A DNA stretch of 64,000 nucleotides from Paroedura picta (GCF_049243985.1 NC_135373.1:99071213-99135212); one strand, 5' to 3'; positions 27,101 through 53,013 are shown, counted from the first letter of the stretch. Numbers and translations are program-made. Notes: a model not told the origin generated them from the letters alone.

Positions 27101-29539
27101 CTCATTCTGTTAGAACAAAGGTACTATTTCTTTTCTTTGAAGGTGAATAGTATTTCTATTTAACATTACACATTTTTCAACTCAGTTCTTAAGTACTGAG
27201 CCAACAAAGATTTTACTGAGATAAACTGGGATCTGAGAACTTGAAAAAATACCATTTCATTTTATTACACATTTATTACAATTGGCCAGTACAGTACATT
27301 GGCCTAAACAGTTGAAATAATTAAAGTCAGTAGCCCAGCAACTATATAAAAATACAATACAGATACAACTAATATGCTGTTGCACATATTCATTCTAGTG
27401 ATTTTAGGTGTGCCTCTGTACAAAAGCAGCTGCAATCTTGGGAACCTGGGAACATAAGTGCAACTTATTTCTGAATAAGCATGCAGTGGATTGGGCTTCA
27501 TGCCATCACTGATATTATTGGGACCTCCCTGTGACAGAAATGTCACTTCAATGATTTCAGTGGGACTTACTCCCTAAATTCCTCAGTGCCTAGGATCCCA
27601 AGCTTATAGCTTCATACTCTATATCCTTAATAAGCAAACCACACAGAAGTATGCATGAGATTACAACATAGCTACTATTCAACACATTATCCAGTTTGAA
27701 ATCAACATATTGAGGGATGCAATCCAAGAATATATCCTTTGTGTCTCAGCAGATTTATTTTTGAGTAAACATGCATCAGATAAGACTGCACATGTAACTG
27801 AAAATTGGTATGGAGTCTGTGCACTTCTCAGTCTGTTCTCGCACATGTATTCAGACACAAATCCTACTAAGTTCAAAAGTATTTCCAAAAGGTTCTGGGA
27901 CTGGAGACTTGCAACCTAATTCTAGGGATTTGTATTCAGAAATATGCTCTATTGAACACAGTGGGACTTAGCTTCCAGGTTAAGTGTCTATCAGACTGCA
28001 GCCTTGTACCTTATTTTATGGAGTGTTTTATGCCAGAGCTATTCTATGTAACCAACTTTCAGTTCATTGCCCCCCAAAAAGTTTTGTCCTAGCAGTCTAT
28101 CCTAAAGAGTATTTAAAATGCATCAGAAAGTTTTTTAAATTTTCTTTCCATATACTGTTTTCTAAATTCTGAATTAAAAATGTGATGATGCACTTAACTT
28201 TCTAATTTTTAACACCACTTTCATTCCTACTAGGAGCTGAAAGTGAGTTACATCTTTCTTCCCTCCTCCATTTTATTCTCACAAAAAACCAGTGAAGTTG
28301 GTTAGGTTGAGAATGTGTGACTGGCGCAAGGTCACCCAGCAAGTTTCCATGTTAGAGTGCAGATTCAAACCAAGATATATCAGATCCTAGTCAAGCACTA
28401 AACCATGCTGCAAATGTGATGAGAATTTATATTTAGTGAGAAAAAAGTACAAGATATATAAGAAGTCTTACCAAAACATTTAATTTAAAATGACTTCTTT
28501 GAAGGTTGATGCAAGAGGTTGATATTATTACCACCACATAATCTATTCTAATGGCTGACAATGCATATTAAGATACAGAAGACTTTTGACTGATTAAAAT
28601 TTTTTTATTTCGTATAGCTGCACAAATATACAGATAAGGTATAGATTGAAGAACAGACTTTATTTGGAAAACCCAAGGGACAGTCAAAGCCTTCAGATAA
28701 TATAAATTTGAATACATGTAATTGCTATTTATATATAATTTTCTTCAATAAACAGAAAGCCACAGTGAAGCCAAATAAAGTTAAATCTTTTAAAGATTCA
28801 TTAATGTCAAATGCAAAACATTTAAATGCATCACTGACAATGGTATTTATATGTGCTTAGCTTTGGCTATCTCGTGGTCACAATAAAATGAGATTTCAAT
28901 CAGATTTCAATAAGAAAGTTCTGAAGTGGGTTTTTTTTTACCAGCTTGAGATTTGACTAATTTAGCACCTTGTGTTTAAAAATGAAGCTTCACTGTCATA
29001 GACTTAAAATCTGAAGCACAGCTAATCATTCTAAATCCTTATATTTTGTCTCTAAATGAAAATTTCTGGTTAAAGTAAAAGGGTTTTCTGGTGACTCTAT
29101 AGCTTATCACGGCAGTCAGGTACATTTTAACTGGGCCAGTGACACAGTTATAGGTCCTAAGTAAAAAAATCTAATGGGGTACTCCTATTATCTTGTTACA
29201 GCAAAAATAATAAACAGAAGTCCTACGGCACTTAAATATTAAGACATACTAAAGACGTACGAAAGCTTATGTTGCAGCTGCAGGTGATCTATTAGACTTT
29301 ATGATGCCACAAAATTCCTTTTTGGTTTTGTGTTGAGGTGAGTCGCCTGTGATGAAGACAGAAAGGCAAATACGAAGCTACAGAGCACACAATACGGAAG
29401 CAGGTACCTGACACGAGTATATGCTACCCTTCCCGGGACTAAGAAAACTCATCTTTAGAAGGAAAGAAAGTCTCTGACCTGAAAAGTTGCACATGCCCCT
29501 TACAGCTGGCAAAAGCCTCTGTGATGGGAACCACACCAT
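1226..29539 (-). CDS. XPNPEP3: Xaa-Pro aminopeptidase 3, 3'-partial (9 coding exons)
   Basis: Metallo-aminopeptidase of the M24B family that removes an N-terminal residue preceding proline; the human protein is mitochondrial (ICP55-like) with a cytosolic isoform. Coding exons in order of transcription: 29479-29539, 25264-25380, 21615-22013, 20211-20413, 17737-17799, 15803-15916, 9145-9230, 8281-8464, 1226-1346. All joins are GT-AG and keep frame, giving 449 codons plus one base; human is 507 residues, so one exon of roughly 55 residues is missing to the left. A short basic, Arg-bearing N terminus suits a mitochondrial presequence. The AMP_N domain lies in exons 3-4 ([16 protein letters not shown]) and the pita-bread catalytic domain in exons 5-9. 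Four of the five metal ligands are visible: D327, D338, H421, E448; the fifth (a Glu) should be in the missing exon. No breaks seen. Divergent from ST13. Confidence 0.95.
1640..2035 (+). mobile_element. CR1 LINE fragment, ORF2 C-terminal part
   Basis: Plus-strand translation with many stops resembles the end of CR1 ORF2: [10 protein letters not shown], then a degraded CVYFWLPYL. The following stretch resembles the usual CR1 end that encodes a 'RIRQ..HGG' tail. It looks older and more decayed than the copy at 11,530. Confidence 0.65.
2075..2150 (-). mobile_element. L2-type LINE 3' end fragment
   Basis: Contains the reverse complement of the reptile L2-like tail (CTGGCGGAAGAGCTCC, then GGCCCTGCAGAA), matching the same segment at about 26,100 and, in the other orientation, at about 63,900. 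Confidence 0.5.
2195..2480 (-). mobile_element. Penelope-like retroelement fragment
   Basis: Minus-strand translation gives a degraded version of the Penelope-like RT C-terminal signature: an LDTT-like strand, LYIR followed by HIYMPPA, then [11 protein letters not shown], then an R..S.P-type end. The family is recognised from motif order only. It is short and decayed. Confidence 0.5.
3088..3565 (-). mobile_element. CR1 LINE 3' end
   Basis: Begins with the reversed CR1 tail (ATAGAATCCTAGAGTTGGAA, then CATCTAGTCCAGCCCCTGC) and continues into the C-terminal ORF2 reading frame on the minus strand ([20 protein letters not shown]). A short poly-C tract interrupts it at about 3,271. Confidence 0.85.
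4165..4460. repeat. AT-rich foldback / possible MITE
   Basis: Two arms of roughly 100 bp are imperfect reverse complements. TTAAGAACCTTAAAGTTAAG near 4,177 pairs with CTTAACCTTTAGGTTCTTAA near 4,425, and ATCAAATATTGAAAAATATA pairs with a similar stretch near 4,350. The loop between them is about 60 bp. No clear target duplication. The class is unknown to me. Confidence 0.5.
6123..6166. repeat. GT/CA microsatellite
   Basis: A run of GT dinucleotides turns into CACACACGCA, giving a short alternating purine-pyrimidine tract. Confidence 0.9.
6820..7250 (+). mobile_element. L2-type LINE 3' end
   Basis: Reads as the reptile L2-like tail on the plus strand: GGCCTCAACCAGGGCCTTTT, then AGCTCTTCTGCCAGGCATTT, an AT-rich TTTTAATTGTT segment, ACCACCCAGAGCC and an ATAAATAAATAAA end. 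Several deletions. Confidence 0.7.
8281..8464 (-). CDS. XPNPEP3: XPNPEP3 coding exon 8
   Basis: Begins by completing an Arg codon (phase 2 in) after TTCTCAG and ends in phase 0 before GTACTT. Encodes [19 protein letters not shown] and [20 protein letters not shown], an all-helical segment of the catalytic domain. One residue longer than human in the linker just before the exon end. Confidence 0.95.
8465..9144. other. XPNPEP3 intron 7
   Basis: Short intron with no recognisable repeat apart from a weak, old dispersed repeat near 8,884-8,960. Confidence 0.5.
9145..9230 (-). CDS. XPNPEP3: XPNPEP3 coding exon 7
   Basis: Phase 0 in, phase 2 out. Encodes [20 protein letters not shown] followed by TRTWPING. 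It carries both metal-binding aspartates of the active site (D327 in LLDGG and D338 in SDITR, 11 residues apart as in the family). Confidence 0.96.
9684..9754 (+). repeat. Two-copy 34-bp tandem duplication
   Basis: A 34-bp unit starting GATAAATGTTTTG at 9,687 is repeated exactly at 9,721. Identity implies a recent slippage or duplication. Confidence 0.9.
9755..11529. other. XPNPEP3 intron 6, no gene seen
   Basis: No exon, RNA gene or confidently classified repeat. Short open frames here have no recognisable protein motif. Confidence 0.5.
11780..11911 (+). mobile_element. Short CR1 3'-end copy nested in CR1
   Basis: A typical truncated CR1 tail (CCTGCATTATGCAGGGGATT, GGACTAGATGA, TTCTATGATTCTATG) sits inside the body of the larger CR1 long before the host element's own tail, so it is a separate, later insertion. 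Confidence 0.7.
11925..12172 (-). mobile_element. tRNA-headed CORE-type SINE
   Basis: Reverse complement of the SINE at 19,128-19,432: the tRNA-like head is at the right (ACACCAAGCTG end) and the core contains CCAAGGTCACCCAGCTGGCT and CACCCTGTGAGGTAGGTGAG. It sits directly after the nested CR1 end. Confidence 0.75.
13766..14195. mobile_element. Possible hAT-like non-autonomous DNA transposon
   Basis: Opens with AGGGGTCCCAAATGTGGTGC and closes with GGTGCCCACGGGCTGAAAAA, matching in style the ends of reptile hAT-like MITEs. Terminal inverted repeats are poor and no target duplication was found, so the call is tentative. Confidence 0.35.
14370..14727 (+). mobile_element. L2-type LINE 3' end
   Basis: Begins CAGAACTCTTCTGCCAGGCA, passes through an AT-rich TTTTAATTATTATTG stretch and ends TGTAAGCTGCC then GAATGAATAAATAAATA, the usual layout of the reptile L2 tail. 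Confidence 0.65.
14728..15802. other. XPNPEP3 intron 6, 3' part, no gene seen
   Basis: AT-rich intron sequence with no exon or clear repeat. Confidence 0.45.
15803..15916 (-). CDS. XPNPEP3: XPNPEP3 coding exon 6
   Basis: Phase 0 both ends, 38 codons, between TATTCCAG and GTAACT. Encodes [20 protein letters not shown] then [18 protein letters not shown], the substrate-binding strand region with the conserved HY of the M24B family. Nearly identical to human. Confidence 0.97.
17140..17695 (+). mobile_element. L2-type LINE 3' portion
   Basis: A decayed plus-strand copy. The segment CACTGGCTGCCTGTTTCCAG corresponds to the L2 'LHWLPV' motif, followed by the GGCCCTAAGGAGTCTTGGAC region, and the copy ends in an AT-rich AATATTTTAATAAAT tail. 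Confidence 0.6.
17737..17799 (-). CDS. XPNPEP3: XPNPEP3 coding exon 5
   Basis: A 21-codon exon, phase 0 both ends, between TTTTTCACAG and GTACAT. Encodes [20 protein letters not shown] plus K, differing from human by a few residues. An open frame runs past the donor into the intron but loses similarity at once, which fixes the exon end. Confidence 0.95.
18486..18838. repeat. Three-unit minisatellite, about 137-bp period
   Basis: Three imperfect units share a CTCTCTGTGTCTCTCTC stretch, then AGCAGG, GGAGGGAAGCAGGGCTGGT and TTGGGGCAGC. Units start near 18,486, 18,619 and 18,756; the third is partial. It lies in XPNPEP3 intron 4. Confidence 0.7.
19128..19432 (+). mobile_element. tRNA-headed CORE-type SINE with duplicated head
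   Basis: The head carries pol III A-box-like (TGGTGTAGTAGTTAGGAGT) and B-box-like (GGTTCGATTCT) sequences. The core contains GGGTGACCTTGGGCTCGCCA, and the tail ends ACCAACTCTTCTTCTTCT. The first 23 bases of the head occur twice (19,128 and 19,155). Confidence 0.85.
19915..20090. repeat. Old amniote dispersed repeat, class uncertain
   Basis: Contains GATTCAAGTGCAGTAGCATC, AAAACCAACA and a later CTTATGCCCTGGAAATCTTG phrase, the layout of a decayed repeat also visible at 43,328 and 52,895. Class uncertain. Confidence 0.35.
20211..20413 (-). CDS. XPNPEP3: XPNPEP3 coding exon 4
   Basis: Phase 1 in (completes Asp), phase 0 out, between CTTCCTAG and GTATTA. Encodes [20 protein letters not shown] through [16 protein letters not shown], the end of the AMP_N domain and the start of the catalytic domain. 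The lysine-serine-alanine-glutamate stretch is a family hallmark. Confidence 0.95.
20414..21614. other. XPNPEP3 intron 3, no gene seen
   Basis: A short phrase (ATAGCCACCCT) occurs twice near 20,568 and 20,602; otherwise featureless AT-rich intron. Confidence 0.45.
21615..22013 (-). CDS. XPNPEP3: XPNPEP3 coding exon 3
   Basis: The largest coding exon (399 bp), phase 1 both ends, between TTGTTCACAG and GTAAGA. Encodes [60 protein letters not shown] and [20 protein letters not shown], the core of the AMP_N domain. Open frame continues past the donor, but the human-like sequence stops exactly at the splice site. Confidence 0.97.
22014..24079. other. XPNPEP3 intron 2, 5' part (transcript sense: 5' is right), no gene seen
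   Basis: No exon or strong repeat recognised; AT-rich throughout. Confidence 0.4.
24080..24293. mobile_element. hAT-like MITE with 14-bp perfect terminal inverted repeats
   Basis: Starts AAGGTGACCAGATT and ends with its exact reverse complement AATCTGGTCACCTT, 214 bp apart, with GCGGGACACC near the left and GTGGGACA near the right. No coding capacity. An 8-bp target duplication is not clear (TTCAAA occurs on both sides but not in register). Confidence 0.8.
24745..24840 (-). mobile_element. 5S-rRNA-derived SINE fragment
   Basis: Contains GGTGGTTTGCCATTGCTTGC, then GACCCTGGTATTCCTTGGAG, the reverse complement of the 5S-like GGAATACCAGGGTC joined to the SINE body. Related copies are at 33,008 and 50,930. 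Confidence 0.65.
25264..25380 (-). CDS. XPNPEP3: XPNPEP3 coding exon 2
   Basis: Phase 1 both ends, between TTCTTTTAG and GTGAGG. Encodes a variable stretch then [20 protein letters not shown] and KPG, the linker from the presequence to the AMP_N domain; the [15 protein letters not shown] part is the same as in human. Confidence 0.95.
25597..25965 (+). mobile_element. L2-type LINE 3' end
   Basis: Plus-strand frame gives LPV then [10 protein letters not shown] and MAWAPPI, the L2 RT end, followed by the tail with AGAGCTCTTCCGCCAGGACT. Contains a short internal duplication: GACCTGGTGGAATGAGCTCC at about 25,798 and a diverged copy near 25,862. Confidence 0.75.
26050..26530 (-). mobile_element. 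L2-type LINE 3' end, inverted relative to its neighbour
   Basis: The minus strand encodes [20 protein letters not shown], then [20 protein letters not shown] and [20 protein letters not shown], the diagnostic end of L2-clade RT. It converges on the plus-strand L2 copy at 25,597-25,965. Confidence 0.85.
26531..28220. other. XPNPEP3 intron 1, middle, no gene seen
   Basis: A poly-C tract near 26,900 and several decayed dispersed-repeat phrases (CAGTGGGACTTACTCC near 27,560, AACACAGTGGGACTTAGC near 27,955). No exon. Confidence 0.4.
28225..28412 (-). mobile_element. tRNA-headed MIR/CORE-like SINE, decayed
   Basis: Contains the reversed core phrase GGCGCAAGGTCACCCAGCAA and GTGCAGATTCAAACC (reverse of a tRNA B-box region). 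A second copy of similar type is at 35,195. Confidence 0.55.
28413..29478. other. XPNPEP3 intron 1, 5' end, no gene seen
   Basis: AT-rich intron next to exon 1, with one decayed amniote repeat near 29,200-29,300 (ACGAAAGCTTATG). Confidence 0.4.
29479..29539 (-). CDS. XPNPEP3: XPNPEP3 coding exon 1 (start codon)
   Basis: ATG at 29,539 in a strong context (CAGCCATGG). Encodes [20 protein letters not shown] and one base of a glycine, ending before GTCAGA. The layout (M-x-W, LVPAV-like, ending S-G) parallels the human presequence. The upstream in-frame Met gives no similarity, so the CAGCCATGG start was chosen. Confidence 0.88.
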
Positions 29540-29735
29540 GGCTGAGCCCCCAGCCTGCAAGAACAACACCTACCACTACAGGGCGATCTCTGAAAAGAAA
29601 CCAACTCCCCCCCAACCCATCTGTGTTCCACTCTTTTCCCCACGCTCCCGCATGGCCAACTTCCCAGCCTACGCCAGGCTCGCACGTCTCCCCTGCATGT
29701 GTAGAGGACCTCAGCAGCCCGGAGGCGCAGCGTGA

Positions 29736-29743
29736 TGACGTCA
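29736..29743. promoter_or_regulatory. Perfect palindromic CRE (TGACGTCA)
   Basis: TGACGTCA lies 196 bp upstream of the XPNPEP3 start codon and about 595 bp upstream of ST13. CREB/ATF sites of this kind are common in CpG-island promoters. Function is inferred from the motif. Confidence 0.65.
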
Positions 29744-30012
29744 CCACGCCCGTTTCCAAGGAGCCGTTTGTCTCTTGCCTCTCATTTTCCCGGAAACACT
29801 CATTACTTAGCTGCCTAATCAAAACGCCAGATTAAATAAGAGCAACCCCATTTCATTCCCCCACCGCCACCCCGTCACGCGTAGCGAAAGGCTTGCCGAT
29901 GGACTAACGCTCTCTTCTCCCCACAGCGAGTCAAGCAAGCAAAAATGTTGACGGCCAGTGTGAGTGACTGGCCGTGTGTGGAAAGGCAGCGTTAAGGACA
30001 GCCGGGCTGTCG

Positions 30013-30027
30013 TTTCTGGAAGATTCT
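30013..30027. promoter_or_regulatory. Perfect three-box heat-shock element
   Basis: The sequence TTTCTGGAAGATTCT fits nTTCnnGAAnnTTCn exactly, the site bound by an HSF1 trimer. It is about 310 bp upstream of the ST13 start codon. ST13 encodes a partner of Hsp70, so heat-shock control is plausible; binding is inferred. Confidence 0.65.
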
Positions 30028-30337
30028 GGCCTCCCGAGCTGAGGACTGGGAGTGGGAGTGGAGTGGAAAGGGGGGGGGGTTCGGCCGCAGGCGCTCCTCG
30101 GGCGTGCGGGGCGGGGGGCGCGACGGGAGCCTGACAAGGGGGCGGGGCAGGGTGGGGTGGGCGCGTGGTGCGTAGCGCCGTGCGTGACGGTGGGGCCTGG
30201 AGCGCGAGCGGAGAAGGCTGGGAACTTTCGTTAGTCCTCTGCGAGGGAAGCCAGAGCCTAGTCCCAGCGGCGGCGGCGGCGGGAGCTGCTCTCGTCGTGC
30301 CAGGCATTGTTGGGCGGGCGACTGCGCCGGGGCAGCC

Positions 30338-48572
<18,235 letters not shown>

Positions 48573-50025
48573 AGTCCCCTTTTCATTGCAAGAGGTGGGG
48601 GAAATATTGATTACTTACCATACGTTGCAATAACACAAACCATTGTACCTCTGATTCTCAAAAGAGAACTAGGGTGTTCTAGATAGAATCATTCTTTCTT
48701 CCCCCTCCCACCCCCACCATGCTTCAGTAATGAATATCAGTCAGTTCATGATTGTGTTCAGCTTTTATTTCAAAACATGTGCTTTCCTTTCTCATCTCTG
48801 CTCTGGAGTTTTACTTAACAGTATTAGTTTTCTTTGAAAACTCTTAAATGTAATCTTCCAGTAGATTGTACCAAAAAAGTGTGGAGGGGTTTTATAATGG
48901 TATTGGGGTCTTTCCCAATAACTGGATTTGTTAATTAAAGGTTGTAACACTGCTTTAGTTCTATATGCAAGGAAGTAAGGGGGCTTAGTGTCTTATTATT
49001 TTTACCTGGAACAAATAAGATTTGTATTCATTTTTACATTCACAAATGTGACTTAAAGCACTTCATCCTAAATCAGAGCCCTTTAGTAGTGCGAAGCATC
49101 TCCTGTCACGCAGTTGGCTTTTGGAGTGTTGGTACAAATGCTGCTGATGTAGGATTACTTTTAATGTGTCGATCGGAGTAACATGTTAGTAACCTCTGTC
49201 AAAGTGCATAAGGAGAATGATGTTTATATTGAGCTGGGTTCCTTCTGTGGCAGACGGCTGAAATATTACTCCTGCTGATGACTGTTGAACTCGTTTCCTG
49301 GCTTAACCACCTAATATTGTGGGTCGGAAGCAATTGGTTTCCCTCTCAGTCTGAGTTCATTTGCATAAAGAAATCACAATGGATCTTGCCAAGGATTGCA
49401 AGAGTTCTGGATTCTGAAGTCATGAGGGTCATAATAAATACCTTGGCCAAAACTGTAAGATTTACAGTCCCATTCATACAGTAGAGGAATTTTCCATTTC
49501 TTTATACCCCATTTGTCCTTCTCTTACCTTGATTTTATGGGTTTTCTGGTTAATACTGTATTTATAGGTTGTGTATGGAAGGGAGAGAATGCAGGTCTTT
49601 GCTGAAAATGACACATCTTAAATATAATTACAGCATGATAATTCATTGAACGTTTTGCTGAAAGGTTCATGGGTAACTAATAGATTAAAATTGTTTTTGT
49701 CTACTCTAAAATTTTATTTCCTGCTCTAAATATTTGAAAGCTTATTATAATTAGGTCTTGGTCTCTTCTAGGGCTTTTGAATGTTTCTTGTTCTCTGCTT
49801 TTGTAATTTTGTCTAAATCCAAAAGCAATGTTATTTTTTTGTTTCTAATTAAACCTGGGCTGGTGTAGGAACTCAGATTGTTTTTTAAAAGCAGATTTTG
49901 TCCCCCTCATATAACAATTATCAGTTATCTTGTCAAATTAAAAGATGAATTCATTTTGCTTAATAAATAGTTCTGAAAATACTTCTAGTTGCCTTTAAAA
50001 ATAAAGACTGGTTTTGAAGAATTCT
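48573..50025 (+). other. ST13: Probable ST13 3' UTR
   Basis: About 1.45 kb after the stop with no LINE, SINE or MITE, in contrast to its flanks, which fits an exonic UTR. Several AATAAA motifs occur (49,433, 49,962, 50,000); the last is used as the tentative end. Confidence 0.45.
50000..50005 (+). terminator. Candidate polyadenylation signal AATAAA
   Basis: AATAAA followed within 30 bp by a T/G-rich stretch (GACTGGTTTTG). Upstream AATAAA motifs at 49,962 and 49,433 are alternatives. Confidence 0.35.
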
Positions 50026-50929
50026 CTTGGTTTATCCTTGTATAAGCTGTATTTGAAGCTGCTAAAACAAATTAAGGGAATGCTGTTATGCTCTCAAGTA
50101 CACCTAAGTCACAGTATCTTATGGAAATGGAAGAAGGTATTACTTTTAATTGGGATCAAGAGTTGGATAGATTGGGATAGCAATTAATATTTCTGGAGGA
50201 GGAGAAAATATACTGAGATCCTTTGTAAGTACTACAAAAAAACCTTTAAAAATCTTTTCTGTAACTCTCTAAAGGTGAACAGATACCTTAGGTATTTAAC
50301 TCCTGTAGGGCATCTTGGGTACCATTTTAATAGAGGTGGCCCAGAATTATTCCAAACTTGATATCATCTTTCTCCCAACATTACTGCGCTACCACACTAC
50401 TGATTTGATCATGGTATATATATGATGGGATAGGACACTGGTTGCAGGAGGAAGCCTGTCTGATCCCCTTATCATGTTTGCCAAGGTAGCAACTGCTTCT
50501 TCATATGTAGTACAAGTTATTTGAGAGATGAAATTGACTTGATATATTGCTAACCGTTTCAGGTCTTAATTTAAAGAGAACTGTACACTGGTACAAGGCA
50601 TTTAAAATACTAGGTGTTTTTCATTTTCATATTATATGCACACATCAACAATTCTTTCAAAAGAAAGAAATCTTAACTGCTCTGGTAGGTAGGAGAGATT
50701 TATTGTCACCAGCAACATTGTTGGTTTGGTATTGCAGCAGTTCAAGTTGAAAACAGGGAAGTTAATTGGGATTTCTTCTGGGCACTATTGAAGTGCTAAT
50801 CATTTACAGAACACGCTTCAACTGAGACTGATGCAAGGCAGAAAAATCCTAGGTTTTTAAAAATATAAATCCTGAATGTAAAAGATATTTGGACAGTGGA
50901 CTCAGTTTCACATGATTACTCCATTTTTG
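50026..50929. other. Intergenic DNA, ST13 to SLC25A17
   Basis: No gene or strong repeat seen. Confidence 0.4.
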
Positions 50930-51060
50930 CGCTGATCTGGATGACCCAGGCTAAAGCCAATCTCAGGAATTAAGCAGTGTTGGATTTTAGTACTACTTGG
51001 ATGAAAAACCACCAAGGAAGTGTAGGGTTGCTTTGGCAGCTGTGAACTGATGGCACTTTG
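50930..51060 (+). mobile_element. 5S-rRNA-derived SINE
   Basis: Clear decayed 5S rRNA likeness: CCAATCTCAGGAATTAAGCA corresponds to the 5S ATCTCGGAAGCTAAGCAGG region and TTTTAGTACTACTTGGATGA to TTAGTACTTGGATGG, followed by the SINE-specific CCACCAAGGAAGTG. Not a 5S gene: diverged and lacking the 5' part. Confidence 0.75.
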
Positions 51061-51297
51061 CACTATCACCAACCCATCTTTAGGCTGTTTAACCTAAAAC
51101 TGCCTCCTGCACAACAAGAGTTTTGTAATAGTTGACTGTGTTGACTAACTGGCTGCTTTGCATACCAAGGGTGAGTTATTAGTAACAAGCACAATCTCAG
51201 ATGGGAGGACTCTGCTGGGATGATAAATGAGAAATTATGGTGCTATTGCTGTAATTATGAAAATAATTATATAATAATATTATTAGAAACCAAGTAT

Positions 51298-51362
51298 TAG
51301 ATCATCTGACGATCATCTGACTAGATGGGCTGTATGGCCCCTTCCAACTCTATGATTCTGTG
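51298..51362 (+). mobile_element. CR1 LINE 3'-end fragment
   Basis: ACTAGATGGGCTGTATGGCC then CCAACTCTATGATTCTGTGA, a very short tail. Confidence 0.75.
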
Positions 51363-51830
51363 ATTAGCTTGAGTTGTAGGCCAACACACTGACAATTTCA
51401 GCTGATACAGCTTCCAGCATTCAGGCTACTGTCAAGGTTGGGGTGCAGGGACTAGGACTCCTGCATTGAAAGTTCTACGTTGGCTGCCTGTCTCTTTCTG
51501 GGTACAACACAAAATGCTTGTTTTTTAAAGCCTGGAGGGCAGGCTCTGAAACAGTGAGGTCAGGGTACAGTATTTGAAGGATCTATCCAGGAAGAGGTGG
51601 GGCAACCTGCCACAACTAAAACTCCAGCTTGCAGCCTGGCATGTAACCTCCAGTGCGTAAATGATTATTCTGTACTTTTGTGTTGAGGTGGGTGGTATTT
51701 TCAGTGGCAATACCTTGTGTTTGGAATGCCTCTTTCCCTTTAGGCTTGTTGGGCACCCACCATACTTTTACATGAGAAGACAAAATATTTTTAAAACTAA
51801 GGTGCCTTTTAGTTGTTTTAAGACCTGCTT

Positions 51831-52111
51831 GATGAGCCTCTTGTGGCGCAGAGTGGTAAGGCAGCCGTCTGAAAACTTTGCCCATGAGGCTGGGAGTTCA
51901 ATCCCAGCAGCCGGCTCAAGGTTGACTCAGCCTTCCATCCTTCCGAGGTCGGTAAAATGAGTACCCAGCTTGCTGGGGGGTAAACGGTAATGACTGGGGA
52001 AGGCACTGGCAAACCACCCCGTATTGAGTCTGCCATGAAAACGCTGGAGGGCGTCACCCCAAGGGTCAGACATGACTCGTTGCTTGCACAGGGGATACCT
52101 TTACCTTTACC
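51831..52111 (+). mobile_element. Sauria SINE with perfect 13-bp target duplication
   Basis: Head GAGCCTCTTGTGGCGCAGAG and CCTTTACC tail; the target duplication TTAAGACCTGCTT is at 51,818-51,830 and 52,112-52,124. Lacks a short AGATATGCA-like segment of the head present in sister copies. Confidence 0.96.
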
Positions 52112-52210
52112 TTAAGACCTGCTTTGTGTTTTGTACTATGGATACGTTTTTAAAGTCAACTATTACAGTGTTTAGGTTTTAATTTGAATAGGTTCTATAG
52201 AGGAAGCATA

Positions 52211-52484
52211 AAGGTAAAGGTATTCCCTGTGCAAGCACTGAGTCATGTCTGACTCTTGGGGTGACGCCCTCTAGCGTTTTCATGGCGGACTCAATACGGG
52301 GTGGTTTGCAAGTGCCTTCCCCAGTCATTACCGTTTTATCCCCCAGCAAGCTGGGTACTCATTTTACCGACCTTGGAAGGCTGAGTCAACCTTGAGCCGG
52401 CTGCTGGGATCGAACTCCCAGCCTCATGGGCAGAGCTTCAGACTACATATCTGCTGCCCTACCTCTCTGCGCCACAAGAGGCTC
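52211..52484 (-). mobile_element. Sauria SINE, inverted, with perfect 13-bp target duplication
   Basis: Reverse-orientation copy, tail (AAGGTAAAGG) first and head complement (CGCCACAAGAGGCTC) last. Target duplication TAGAGGAAGCATA at 52,198-52,210 and 52,485-52,497. Confidence 0.96.
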
Positions 52485-52497
52485 TAGAGGAAGCATA

Positions 52498-53013
52498 GAA
52501 AGGAAGCATAGAAACCTTCAAATATTCAACTAATGGCGTGGTATGGTTATCCATGACATAATTCAAAATGTCATATGGCACATTTGTGAGACATACAGAC
52601 TTGAGTTTAATGGAATTGAACCTGCCTTTTCACAGAAAAGAAATCACAAAGAAATTACTACTTTCCTTTTGGAAATGCGAGTGTATTTGCACAAGATTTC
52701 AGTAGATAGTGCAAGCAATGCAGGGTGAATGGTGGAGCTTGAGTAGTATATCATTAGAATTCCAATTTAGTCTGGTTATTTTATTTATTATATATTTAAA
52801 TACTACCCTCCCCTGGGGCTAAGGGTGGTTCATGTATTACATGAGGTACTGCAGGGATTTTTAGTATGAAGGTGCCAGGGTAAACATAAAGAGCATGAGG
52901 GTTTCAAGTCCAATAGCACCTTAGAAACCAACAAGATTTGAGTATAAACTTTATAGGTCTACAGCTCGGAAGGTAAGAGAAAGAATAGGGTGTGCTGCTG
53001 TGGACCAAACTTC
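52498..53013. other. Intergenic DNA with decayed repeats
   Basis: A weak copy of the 43,328-type repeat at about 52,895-52,950 and an L2-like tail phrase near 52,790. No gene. Confidence 0.35.

Larger units (their letters stand above)
29540..30337. promoter_or_regulatory. Shared GC-rich bidirectional promoter of XPNPEP3 and ST13
   Basis: About 800 bp between the two divergent start codons; the ST13 half is strongly GC- and CpG-rich, with GC boxes (GGGGCGGGG-type near 30,108 and 30,140). No TATA box is evident. Holds a perfect CRE and a perfect heat-shock element (listed). Transcription start sites cannot be placed by eye. Confidence 0.85.

Noticed and set aside
50930-51060. 5S rRNA gene
   Set aside because: Only part of 5S is present, diverged and fused to SINE sequence.
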